Shown one piece after another: positions 1 through 7,071 of a DNA stretch of 22,203 bases. Numbering within the stretch: the first letter of the stretch is position 1; every line of letters starts with the position of its first letter. Origin of the DNA: Bacteroidales bacterium. Lineage in GTDB: Bacteria > Bacteroidota > Bacteroidia > Bacteroidales > DTU049. Below the pieces are notes generated by a model. The model was not told the DNA's origin. It saw only the letters and a program-made list of their open reading frames with translations, and did no database searches. A program made the position numbers and the translations under genes. The stretch lies in assembly GCA_018432645.1 (NCBI GenBank), contig JAHDSP010000017.1:1-22203 (forward strand), read 5' to 3'.

Positions 1-423
1 ATATGTATAATGTATATTAGCTTTTAGATTATCTTCGATGTATGATGAATCGTATTCATTCACATATTGTATCACATTACCATATTTACCATGCTCATAT
101 AATTTTTTAGTGATAATAGATGGTGTATCTTGTCCCTCATAATATCTTTTTGTCTCCATAGATATAGCAGGATAGTAAGGACCAAAGCAAGTAATTAGTG
201 AGTCTATCACTACCCTACCTGTAGTAATCTCTTTTTTGTCCCATTTATATTCTGTCTCTACATATTTCTGTTCCATTGCGTTATAGGTTACATCATATTT
301 TTTTAACCCTTTAAATAAGTAATCTTGATTATGATATTTCTCTTTCACTATTCTATAAATATGATTATTGTTATTATATTGTTCAGTAATTACAGTCTCA
401 TAGCCAAAAGATTCTCTTTCCAT
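1..423 (-). pseudogene. Rhs-family protein fragment, cut at both ends
   Basis: An open minus-strand frame runs from an ATG at 423 off the left edge of the window (141 codons seen). It reads MERESFGYETVITEQYNNNN at its start and later contains short tyrosine-rich YD-like stretches (KLYEHGKYGNVIQYVNEYDS) typical of the Rhs/YD-repeat shell of Bacteroidota Rhs proteins. Before the ATG the frame continues as NPKYHR back to a TAA at 442-444, so the Rhs-like sequence starts abruptly with no signal peptide, PAAR or earlier shell. This looks like an internal piece of a larger rhs gene cut loose by recombination. The 5' break coincides with the edge of a leader repeat also found before another Rhs module at 5677. 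Whether it is expressed, and what its C-terminal tip is, cannot be seen here. Confidence 0.7.
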
Positions 424-447
424 GCGATGATATTTAGGATTTTATTT

Positions 448-549
448 ATAAAATTTTACTAGGTAAAATTAATAAATATTTTTGAATAAATTTTTATTTA
501 ATTTACTTTTCTTTGTCAGCCACACAAAGAAAAGTAACAAAAGAAAAGT
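448..549 (-). repeat. Rhs leader repeat, copy A, with hairpin
   Basis: About 100 bp directly upstream (minus sense) of the Rhs fragment ending at 423. It matches 5680-5768, upstream of the second Rhs module, over nearly its whole length; the core GGTAAAATTAATAAATATTT followed by TTGAATAAATTT is identical. It contains a perfect 11-bp stem, ACTTTTCTTTG (505-515) with CAAAGAAAAGT (525-535), around a 9-nt loop. Copy A has 14 extra bases compared with copy B, flanked by AAAAG, as expected from slippage or deletion between short direct repeats. The function is unknown; it could be a recombination substrate or a leader. Confidence 0.75.
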
Positions 550-557
550 CTCCGCTC

Positions 558-685
558 GGGAAATGATTTGATAAAACTACGCAATCACCTCTTGGGGTTT
601 ACAAACTCGCAAGCTTTGGCTTGCTCAAACAGTGTAAACCCTTTTGCCCATCGCGGCTTGCTTGTTTTATTGCAAATCATTTCCC
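558..685. repeat. Nested inverted-repeat element (three concentric palindromes)
   Basis: A 13-bp perfect inverted repeat, GGGAAATGATTTG (558-570) and CAAATCATTTCCC (673-685), extends inward by ATAAAAC/GTTTTAT after a 2-nt bulge. Inside it lie GGGTTTAC (595-602) with GTAAACCC (634-641), and at the centre GCAAGC (609-614) with GCTTGC (619-624) around TTTG. The whole could fold into one long cruciform or RNA hairpin. It lies between the leader repeat and an Rhs scrap and has no convincing coding content. It may be a small non-autonomous element or a structured RNA. Confidence 0.6.
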
Positions 686-693
686 AATGCGGA

Positions 694-719
694 TTAAACA
701 CATCTAAAGATGTGTTTAA
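694..719. repeat. 12-bp perfect hairpin
   Basis: TTAAACACATCT (694-705) and AGATGTGTTTAA (708-719) form a perfect 12-bp stem around AA. No T-run follows on either strand, so a simple intrinsic terminator is unlikely. It sits between the nested palindrome and the Rhs scrap. Confidence 0.6.
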
Positions 720-730
720 AGCAAACGAGT

Positions 731-797
731 AGTTTCGCTGAGAGACGAATAGCTCGCCGTAGGGGAGGTATTGTAAATGAAGTGCTACTGCAAGGAT
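731..797 (-). pseudogene. Rhs core scrap (HLQYLPYGELFVSQRN)
   Basis: On the minus strand these bases encode HLQYLPYGELFVSQRN, the same Rhs core stretch seen in both larger modules (near 2740-2800 and 5555-5610), with close nucleotide identity. Homology stops abruptly on both sides: neither the preceding DHLGSASFVT nor the following FDSRYKFTAKELDNETSYTY is present. A small open frame (585-830) runs through it, but its remainder does not look Rhs-like, so this is a remnant and not a gene. Confidence 0.8.
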
Positions 798-1097
798 ACA
801 TAGCTTTTCTTTTATCTGGGTTATTTCCATTTTGTAATTTTTTAAACTTTACTGTAATCAAATTTAGCTACAATATTACAAGATTTGATTATAACAAAAA
901 AGCAGTATTTATCTTATTTTCAAAGAACCATGCTTAATAAGACTATAAAACCTTTGTTTTGCTTTTTCTGGTATTTTTGATGTCTCTATAGGCAATAAAT
1001 ATGACAAGCTTCGGTAATGCCAATTGACAAAAAACAGGACTCTTTTACGTGATTGATGCATATATAAGGAATTTCATGACTAAACAGGCTTATATAT
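798..1097. other. AT-rich spacer without recognisable features
   Basis: No coding, RNA or repeat signal was found between the Rhs scrap and the terminator hairpin at 1098. Short open frames here lack start context and family resemblance. Confidence 0.5.
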
Positions 1098-1128
1098 AAA
1101 AAAGCCTCGGTTTCTCGAGATGCTTTTA
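1098..1128 (-). terminator. Likely intrinsic terminator of the Rhs/immunity gene pair
   Basis: In the minus sense, AAAAGC-at-CTCG, loop AGAAAC and CGAG-GCTTTT form a stem with a 2-nt bulge, followed by TTATA. It lies 14 nt after the stop codon of the gene at 1142-1906, as expected for the end of that transcript. Confidence 0.55.
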
Positions 1129-1141
1129 ATACTAATAAGTT

Positions 1142-1906
1142 TCACATTATACAAACTTCTATTTTAATAAGTTTGTTATTCTTAAACGTGAGAAAATATT
1201 TAAGATAACTTCTTACATGAAATCCATCAGGATGACAATAAATCTCATCTGTATAATTTGAGCAATAATATTGATAATACCAGGATACATTACTTTCAAA
1301 CATACTTGTTAAAAAAACTGTAAAATTATCTTTATCATACGCAAAATCAATTCCAAGTATCTGAAAAAATCTGCTCTTATCTATTCCTATTTTTAACCCA
1401 TCTTTAAATTGGAAAATAGTGTCTGTTATTATTCCGTAAACCCAATCAGGGGAAGAATTATCTTTTACCAACCTCACAATAATGGAATCTTTTTCATTTA
1501 CTATCGCTGTCCATTCAGGTGGATCAGGATCCTTAATTATTTGATATTTTTTACTATAAAAAATATTAATTGTTGAATCATTAATGATTGGTAAATATTG
1601 GTTAGTATCCAGATTATCAGAAAATATATCCTTACCTGATAGTATATATAATGTATCTGATTTTTCAAGAATCAAAAAAATATTTGTTTTTTCTGCTATA
1701 TTAAAAGCTTCTTTGTCATTTAAACAAGGATTTGGAAATAGCCTGTTGCCTGAAAGACAAAAATCCCTACTTCCATAACAAACATATTTTATATTGATAG
1801 AATCCTTATACAAACATTCCTTATCGGATGATTTTTTCCCATTATTATAATTACCAAATAATAAGGGTAAGAAAAACAAGATTAAAGCACTATTTTTAAA
1901 ATCCAT
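1142..1906 (-). CDS. Exported hypothetical protein, candidate Rhs immunity factor
   Basis: A 254-residue protein that I do not recognise as a named family. The N-terminus has a hydrophobic segment (about residues 7-18, ALILFFLPLLFG), suggesting export or a membrane anchor; no clear lipobox cysteine is visible. The rest is polar and rich in aromatic and acidic residues, with several cysteines (YVCYGSRDFCLSG, YYCSN, YCHPDG) that could form disulfides in the periplasm. Its start lies inside the end of the upstream Rhs gene (11-nt overlap), so the two are translationally coupled. A small unrelated gene coupled directly downstream of an Rhs toxin tip is the usual place of the cognate immunity gene. 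Export would fit a toxin that acts in the envelope. The immunity role is inferred from position only. Confidence 0.65.
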   Translation of the reverse strand: MDFKNSALILFFLPLLFGNYNNGKKSSDKECLYKDSINIKYVCYGSRDFCLSGNRLFPNPCLNDKEAFNIAEKTNIFLILEKSDTLYILSGKDIFSDNLDTNQYLPIINDSTINIFYSKKYQIIKDPDPPEWTAIVNEKDSIIVRLVKDNSSPDWVYGIITDTIFQFKDGLKIGIDKSRFFQILGIDFAYDKDNFTVFLTSMFESNVSWYYQYYCSNYTDEIYCHPDGFHVRSYLKYFLTFKNNKLIKIEVCIM

Positions 1907-3902
1907 CTTTTAAAATTAATTTGTAGTCAAGTACTGATTTCCCGAAATTTGCACCAATTAATGTATAAGACTTACCAGCTACATCATAAGTATAAATATA
2001 CTTAGCTCCTAAATTTATGTCAAAATCTATAAGTGCCTGACGAGATTCTGATTGATTAAATTTAATTGCACCATTTTTAAGAGTATAATTGCTCGAAATA
2101 ACAAAACATCCTTTAGTCCACTTTGTTGGGTCTTCATATCCAAAATGGAACTTTATTCCACGACTACTTACATCTTTGCTTGTTTCACCATGGGTAACCC
2201 AGGGTTGATGCCATATACCTCCACCTTGCTCTAACGTGTATGTATCTGGAGGTAATCGTTTATTTGATCCTTCTTCTGTACTAGACTCGCCTCCGGGAGT
2301 TATTGTATAACCTGTTCCCCCATTTTCTTCACCTGAAATATGATATATTCCAAGAGTATAATCTTCATTATTTTCTAAATTAAGTACATTCACTCTTTTA
2401 CCATATTCCCCTTCAGAAAAAGTATAGGTTTGGGTCTTATCACCCGTTTTAACTCTAAACACATCATCGCCTTTTACAATTTGCGTATTTGAGATAGACC
2501 ATTTTCCATCATCATTTTTAACGATGTCTATTGTGTCCATCCCATTCGGATCCACCAGCACCACCGGATTATTCGCAGTATAGCAATATGGCGATAGCGA
2601 TGGATACTTATCGCTCATCGGATCCACGCTTAGCCACCCACTCAGCTCACTATCATAATATCTCGCTCCGAAGTATGTATAGCTGGTCTCGTTATCTAGC
2701 TCCTTGGCGGTGAATTTGTACCTGCTATCAAACTTTTCAGAGTTTCGCTGTGAGACGAATAGCTCGCCATAGGGGAGGTATTGCAAATGCTGCACTACTG
2801 CACCTTCTATGTTAGTTACGAAGGAGGCGGAGCCGAGATGGTCGGAGTGGTAGAAATATTGCAGCTTTTCATATTCATTTCCATCATTGTGTGCGGGAGG
2901 TAGATATGGATCTATATCTATACCTCCATCATACCTAGCACACTGTACATTTCTATCTACCATTTCGCGTAGTTGCATAGAACATATATGTGCACTACCT
3001 TCGATGAAGTCTATTGGGTGGCTTGTAGGTGGAATATGTGCCCCCTGGAAACCACTACCTATCTTAGAGCATATACGTTCACCCTCTATATAATAGTGCT
3101 TGGTATATTCCTTCTCTGTCATCACCATATATGGACTAGCATAGAGTGTCTTGTCTAGATGCCCACTGCTATATATTTGCTGACCATTCATGTAGTTTTG
3201 TATCACTCCACCTGTGAGCTTCCATACTCTTTCGCCCCCTCCATCATATAGATATGCAGATATCTGTGGCATCTCTCCCTCATCATGCACTGCTACTAGC
3301 CTATCCTCATTATCCCAACATTGATACCTTATGCCCTGCGGAGTTTTTCTTAATATCATATTACCATTACCATCCCATTGATATACATTTTCACCTGCCT
3401 TAGTTACTTGATGAGGTCTACCATTATATTGATAGTCTCTGTTGTAGTCTATATTATTCACTCCACCATTTATTAAAGTTTGACCATATAGATGTTTATT
3501 TGTTATATTGCCAGATGGGCTGTAGCTCATATTCAAATTGTAATACATGCTACCATTATGATTAGATTCGAAATTGCCTCCTGAATATATTAGTCTATAT
3601 AGTTCATCATATTTATAATCATACTTATAGGGTCCACCAGCTCCATTATATACATATTCTCCATTATTAGATTGATGTAAAATATTACCTACTCCATCAT
3701 ATTTATAATCTATATCATGCATTTTATGCCCATTTGCGTCATAGCTTTTTAGATTTTTTAATCTGCGATTTAATGGGTCATAGTAATATTCACTATATGT
3801 TCCATTACCATAGAATATATTAGTTCGACTATCAAATTTGTCATAAATGATTTTTTCAATATAACGATATTGCTCCCCAAGTTTTTCACCATACATATGC
3901 AT
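1896..3902 (-). CDS. 5'-truncated Rhs toxin module with H...TKGC C-terminal domain
   Basis: The 668 residues from the ATG at 3902 hold YD repeats (about 1-270), then the conserved Rhs core end (about 350-455: YHSDHLGSASFVT, LQYLPYGELFVSQRN, FGARYYD, LSVDPMSDKYP, VDPNGMD). After that comes a variable tip (about 456-668). The tip contains RLPPDTYTLE, then H586 in KFHFGYED and C599 in TKGCFVIS. A His followed by a [S/T]xGC cysteine recalls L,D-transpeptidase-like (YkuD) or DUF5675-type folds, which would suggest a peptidoglycan target; this is tentative. The Rhs frame stays open upstream of the ATG (WNRLINIQYPDGELVNYRYD) to about 3977, where it meets a transposase fragment. The N-terminal shell and any delivery domain are therefore missing. 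The module is probably silent or displaced, or reaches the cell surface only after recombination into an intact rhs gene. Confidence 0.8.
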   Translation of the reverse strand: MHMYGEKLGEQYRYIEKIIYDKFDSRTNIFYGNGTYSEYYYDPLNRRLKNLKSYDANGHKMHDIDYKYDGVGNILHQSNNGEYVYNGAGGPYKYDYKYDELYRLIYSGGNFESNHNGSMYYNLNMSYSPSGNITNKHLYGQTLINGGVNNIDYNRDYQYNGRPHQVTKAGENVYQWDGNGNMILRKTPQGIRYQCWDNEDRLVAVHDEGEMPQISAYLYDGGGERVWKLTGGVIQNYMNGQQIYSSGHLDKTLYASPYMVMTEKEYTKHYYIEGERICSKIGSGFQGAHIPPTSHPIDFIEGSAHICSMQLREMVDRNVQCARYDGGIDIDPYLPPAHNDGNEYEKLQYFYHSDHLGSASFVTNIEGAVVQHLQYLPYGELFVSQRNSEKFDSRYKFTAKELDNETSYTYFGARYYDSELSGWLSVDPMSDKYPSLSPYCYTANNPVVLVDPNGMDTIDIVKNDDGKWSISNTQIVKGDDVFRVKTGDKTQTYTFSEGEYGKRVNVLNLENNEDYTLGIYHISGEENGGTGYTITPGGESSTEEGSNKRLPPDTYTLEQGGGIWHQPWVTHGETSKDVSSRGIKFHFGYEDPTKWTKGCFVISSNYTLKNGAIKFNQSESRQALIDFDINLGAKYIYTYDVAGKSYTLIGANFGKSVLDYKLILKDGF

Positions 3903-3977
3903 TAATTTACCACCATTATCATATCTATAATTAACGAGTTCTCCATCGGGATATTGTATATTTATTAATCTATTCCA

Positions 3978-4123
3978 GCACTGTACAAGCGAGCAAAAGC
4001 TTTTTCAAATACTCCCCACTCTATCTTATTGGCTAAAATATTAAGCGGATTTTTTTGATCTAATGTATCGCTAAATGAGAAAAATAAACTCCCTTGATTT
4101 TGATTCTTTACCCTTGGTACCAT
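3978..4123 (-). pseudogene. N-terminal fragment of an IS5/IS1182-type transposase
   Basis: From an ATG at 4123 the frame reads MVPRVKNQNQGSLFFSFSDT, then LDQKNPLNILANKIEW and VFEKAFARLYS. This matches the start of IS5/IS1182-type (DUF772) transposases in Bacteroidota, where LY is normally followed by a GRP motif. Here the homology stops at about 3980 and the frame ends four codons later at 3965. On the other side the sequence becomes Rhs (WNRLINIQYPDG). Only about 48 of several hundred transposase residues remain, so this is a dead IS end fused to an rhs gene by deletion or one-ended rearrangement. A good -7 box lies upstream at 4151-4158. Confidence 0.75.
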
Positions 4124-4150
4124 TTTAAAAAATTTGCAAGTCTTATGGTG

Positions 4151-4158
4151 CAAAGTTA
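4151..4158 (-). promoter_or_regulatory. Bacteroidota -7 box (TAACTTTG) of the transposase remnant
   Basis: TAACTTTG followed by CA fits the TAnnTTTG consensus, 28 nt before the ATG at 4123. No clear -33 TTTG is seen at the usual distance. It might now drive transcription into the truncated rhs module. Confidence 0.4.
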
Positions 4159-4238
4159 CAAAAATTTGCAATATTTTGAATAAAAAATTATTAATAAGTT
4201 ATTAACAAAGAAATGATTATTGTGTTTTTAATGGCCGA

Positions 4239-4718
4239 CTAATTATTTATGCTCCAAAGTTCTATGAATTCTCCTTTATTTAATATAAGTAATCTTATGA
4301 AAATAAGTGTATCATTTCTACATTTAAATTTTTTATATGGAACGTAAAAAATATATTTTTTGTTATAAAATTTTTGACCGATATTATTTTTATCACAAAT
4401 TGCTACTATATTACTATCAATCATTAATATGCCTTTATAGCCTTCTATATCTCTATCACAATAATTATAAGATATTTTAACAAATGTATCCTTATCGTTA
4501 AAAATTTGATCATTAACAAAAAATTCTATAAAATAAATAACAGTACTATCAAAATTCATATCAGAAACATACTGATTAAATTTTTTAAGGATGTCGTTAT
4601 TTAATATAAAACTACTACTTATATTTTTATAATTATTATATGTAGAATTATTATTATTTTTATTATTACATGATTCTAATAAAAATAAAACAAAAATAAA
4701 TATTATTATTTTCTTCAT
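4239..4718 (-). CDS. Lipoprotein, candidate immunity factor for the JAB-like Rhs tip
   Basis: A 159-residue protein with a textbook lipoprotein signal: MKK, a hydrophobic run, and lipobox LESC with the lipidated Cys at 17, followed by an Asn-rich linker (NNKNNNNSTYNN). The mature part is small, with motifs VIYFIEFFVND and IFYVPYKKFK; I do not recognise a named family. Its ATG lies 2 nt after the stop of the upstream Rhs module, so the pair is surely co-transcribed. Position and small size make it the likely immunity protein of that toxin, attached to a membrane facing the periplasm. The assignment rests on context, not homology. Confidence 0.65.
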   Translation of the reverse strand: MKKIIIFIFVLFLLESCNNKNNNNSTYNNYKNISSSFILNNDILKKFNQYVSDMNFDSTVIYFIEFFVNDQIFNDKDTFVKISYNYCDRDIEGYKGILMIDSNIVAICDKNNIGQKFYNKKYIFYVPYKKFKCRNDTLIFIRLLILNKGEFIELWSINN

Positions 4719-4720
4719 GT

Positions 4721-5677
4721 TTATCTTGTATTTATTGTACCAAAGAAAAATCTTTTATAATTATCTCCTATGTTCCTTATGAAGCTTGGTTGTTTATTAC
4801 CCTCAACACTCCAAAGTCTACCAGATTGCGGAAAATATGTATAATATATTGAATTTTTTAAATTTGAATACAATTTAAAATAAGTATCTCCTCCTATCTC
4901 AGCTTCATTATTATTTATATATTTCCATCCCATACTACTAATTTCTTCTGTCATTGAAGGCTTAGCATTCCAATGTGAATGTATAAAAGCAATAGTTGAT
5001 TCACCAGAATGTCCCATATCTTCCGATGATGGAGAAAAATCTTCATTATGCAATGTACCTAATGAGTATTTATTTTCTCTACCTTCAAGAAATCTATCCA
5101 CTCTCCATTCAACATTAGTATTATCTGCTAGAAACTTAAAAGATTTTACCATATCGTCTTGACTATTTTCATCTCCAACAGCTACTGAAAGTGTATAGTT
5201 ACTTTTTTCACCTGATTTTGATAACTGTTCTAATATAGATTTATCCTTTACTGTTATATAATTATTTCTATTGCCTTTTTCATACAGTATATGTGTTTCA
5301 CTTTCTTTGACAAAACGTACCTCTCCTTTTTTATTAACCTCCCATTCATCCAATCCATTCGGATCTATCAATTTCACCGGATTCCCGCTACAATACATAT
5401 ACGCACTCGTGCTCGGATACTTATCCGATAAAGGATCAACAGATAACCAGCTGCTTAAATCTGCGTCATAATATCTCGCTCCGAAATATGTGTAGCTGGT
5501 CTCGTTGTCTAGCTCCTTAGCTGTGAATTTGTACCTGCTATCAAATTCTTCAGAGTTTCGCTGCGAGACGAAGAGCTCGCCATAGGGGAGGTACTGCAAA
5601 TGCTGTACAACATTTCCACCTCTATCAGTTACGAAGGAGGCGGAGCCGAGATGGTCGGAGTGGTAGTCGATTTTCAT
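4721..5677 (-). CDS. Orphan Rhs C-terminal module with JAB-like tip
   Basis: A 318-residue frame starting MKIDYHSDHLGSASFVT, that is, directly at the conserved end of the Rhs core, with TAA as the codon just before the ATG. Residues 5-108 are Rhs core (LQYLPYGELFVSQRN, FTAKELDNETSYTY, FGARYYD, LSVDPLSDKYPS, IDPNGLD). The tip (about 109-318) contains IAFIHSHWNAKPSMTEE with H233 and H235, resembling the HxH metal site of JAB/JAMM-like toxin domains found at Rhs tips. The canonical downstream Ser/Asp pair is not clear (T and E residues stand near), so a working metallopeptidase site is unproven. There is no secretion signal or shell, so this is an isolated CT cassette. It carries leader repeat copy B in front and a lipoprotein gene behind. 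Confidence 0.75.
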   Translation of the reverse strand: MKIDYHSDHLGSASFVTDRGGNVVQHLQYLPYGELFVSQRNSEEFDSRYKFTAKELDNETSYTYFGARYYDADLSSWLSVDPLSDKYPSTSAYMYCSGNPVKLIDPNGLDEWEVNKKGEVRFVKESETHILYEKGNRNNYITVKDKSILEQLSKSGEKSNYTLSVAVGDENSQDDMVKSFKFLADNTNVEWRVDRFLEGRENKYSLGTLHNEDFSPSSEDMGHSGESTIAFIHSHWNAKPSMTEEISSMGWKYINNNEAEIGGDTYFKLYSNLKNSIYYTYFPQSGRLWSVEGNKQPSFIRNIGDNYKRFFFGTINTR

Positions 5678-5679
5678 TT

Positions 5680-5768
5680 ATAAAAATTGTTAGGTAAAAT
5701 TAATAAATATTTTTGAATAAATTTATATATAATTTACTTTTCATTGTCAACCACACAAAGAAAAGTCT
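5680..5768 (-). repeat. Rhs leader repeat, copy B
   Basis: About 90 bp immediately upstream of the orphan Rhs module, matching 448-549. The hairpin is kept (5736-5746 with 5756-5766) but with one mismatch pair in the stem. Beyond 5770 the two copies are unrelated, so the repeat boundary is sharp. The remaining 118 bases to the exporter gene (5769-5886) show nothing recognisable. Confidence 0.75.
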
Positions 5769-5886
5769 CTGTTGTAGAAATGCTGTATTAATTCAAACCG
5801 AAAATTAATTTTGAAGTTATTCCATTGGCACAATAATATTTATAAAAATTTATTGTCTAATCGACTATCTCAATTACAGAAATTTA

Positions 5887-6945
5887 TTATACCCAACCTA
5901 ATATTAATTGTGCTAATACTGCTATCGTGAAAGCTAAAACAATTTTGATACCTTTAATAAGCAAAAAAGTTTTCCAAGATTCTGCTAATAGCGGTAAGCC
6001 AGCATGTCCATCCTGAGTGATACTGCTAGCTAAAAGTACCGATATTGGGACAATACCGCTTAGGTATAGACTTATAAATATAAAGTGTGGTCCAGAGGCT
6101 GGAATTAATCCAATAATTATAGCTATTAAAATTGTCAAATACACATTATCGTGAATCCATGTTCCTATATTTGCGTAATTATCTATAAGATTCACTCCAA
6201 TTAATCCTACTAAAATCCAGAAAAATAAACGAGGAAAATGTTTTTTAATGATATGACCCCACAAGTGCTCTTCGATAAAATGATCTGGTAATTTCAATAT
6301 CGGATATATCATTAATACTGAGACTATACCTAGTAAATAATTCAAAATTATCTCTGGTGAAAACGTTTCAGTATGATTAGTATGCTCTGTATTTGGTAAC
6401 AAAATAATAATAATAAACAAAATGAGTAAAAATAATAGTAAAGCTCTCGACAAGCTCAAATGTTTTAAATTCTCTTTTATAGTACTAGATTTTATATCCT
6501 CATAGTCATGTTGGTGTATTACTAAATGTTTATTTTCTGTTGTGAAAGTATGATTTTTAGTGATTTTATCTAGTACAATTCCTGCAATCACAGATAGTAT
6601 AAATAATAAGCCAAAAATCAAAAAAGATTTTAAAGGCATCATTCCTAACATAGCGAAACTTTCATCACCTGTCGTAGCTATAAAATTAGCTAGTAGAGCT
6701 CCGATAGTTATCTCTCCATGAGTATAAAGAGAAACTACAAAAAAACCTCCCATGCAACCTGGTAAAATACCTAATAAGCTACCTACTAAAACACTTTTCC
6801 AGCTTTTATCTTTAATATTTATAAAAAATTTGCCTTTGGTTATTATATTTAGATATTCAATTAAAAGCATCATTACTATCACAAAGCTAGTTATTTGTAA
6901 AGCATTTAATAGCACTGGCAGCCACTCATGGATAAAATTGTTCAT
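5887..6945 (-). CDS. Putative 10TM heavy-metal (manganese-type) exporter
   Basis: About 352 residues from the ATG at 6945 (an in-frame TTG at 6954 is a weaker start). The protein is mostly hydrophobic, with about ten predicted membrane spans in two halves joined by a His-rich loop (HLVIHQHDYED, TEHTNHTE). Conserved-looking motifs are GILPGCMGGFFVVSLYTHG and TTGDESFAML in the first half, and IPASGPHFIFISLYLSG and SITQDGHAGLPLLAES in the second. These paired motifs match my memory of the putative 10TM heavy-metal exporter family (PF11449, ArsP_2-like), often annotated as putative manganese transporters. The substrate is not proven by the sequence. The gene lies downstream of sucD but is separated from it by element E1, whose left end is 27 nt upstream of the ATG. 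Confidence 0.75.
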   Translation of the reverse strand: MNNFIHEWLPVLLNALQITSFVIVMMLLIEYLNIITKGKFFINIKDKSWKSVLVGSLLGILPGCMGGFFVVSLYTHGEITIGALLANFIATTGDESFAMLGMMPLKSFLIFGLLFILSVIAGIVLDKITKNHTFTTENKHLVIHQHDYEDIKSSTIKENLKHLSLSRALLLFLLILFIIIILLPNTEHTNHTETFSPEIILNYLLGIVSVLMIYPILKLPDHFIEEHLWGHIIKKHFPRLFFWILVGLIGVNLIDNYANIGTWIHDNVYLTILIAIIIGLIPASGPHFIFISLYLSGIVPISVLLASSITQDGHAGLPLLAESWKTFLLIKGIKIVLAFTIAVLAQLILGWV

Positions 6946-6963
6946 ATGATGCAATATTTTTTA

Positions 6964-6971
6964 GAAAAATT
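6964..6971. repeat. Target-site duplication of E1, left (GAAAAATT)
   Basis: GAAAAATT directly outside the left end of E1 is identical to the 8 bases outside the right end (8814-8821). The identity continues into GGTTCTAT on both sides, giving a 16-bp direct repeat. Confidence 0.75.
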
Positions 6972-7001
6972 GGTTCTATAACGTTTATTTTGGGTAAATT
7001 A
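6972..7001 (+). repeat. E1 left terminal inverted repeat
   Basis: Begins GGTTCTATAACG and contains TGGGTAAATTA. It differs from the E2 left end at only a few positions. Confidence 0.7.
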
Positions 7002-7071
7002 ATTATGGTTAATATTTAACTATCCAATGATAAATAATTTTTATTTTTATAAAATCACACTCTTTTAGCAT

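Noticed and set aside
505..535. ACTTTTCTTTG hairpin as an intrinsic terminator
   Set aside because: No T-run follows on either strand, and it lies at the start, not the end, of an Rhs fragment.
585..937. Two small open frames (585-830 minus, 710-937 plus) as genes
   Set aside because: One contains only an Rhs scrap with unrelated sequence on both sides, and the other is its antisense. Neither has a promoter or family resemblance.
6946..7000. Metal riboswitch (yybP-ykoY type) before the exporter gene
   Set aside because: The upstream region is only about 27 nt before it runs into the E1 end, too short, and no recognisable riboswitch motif is present.
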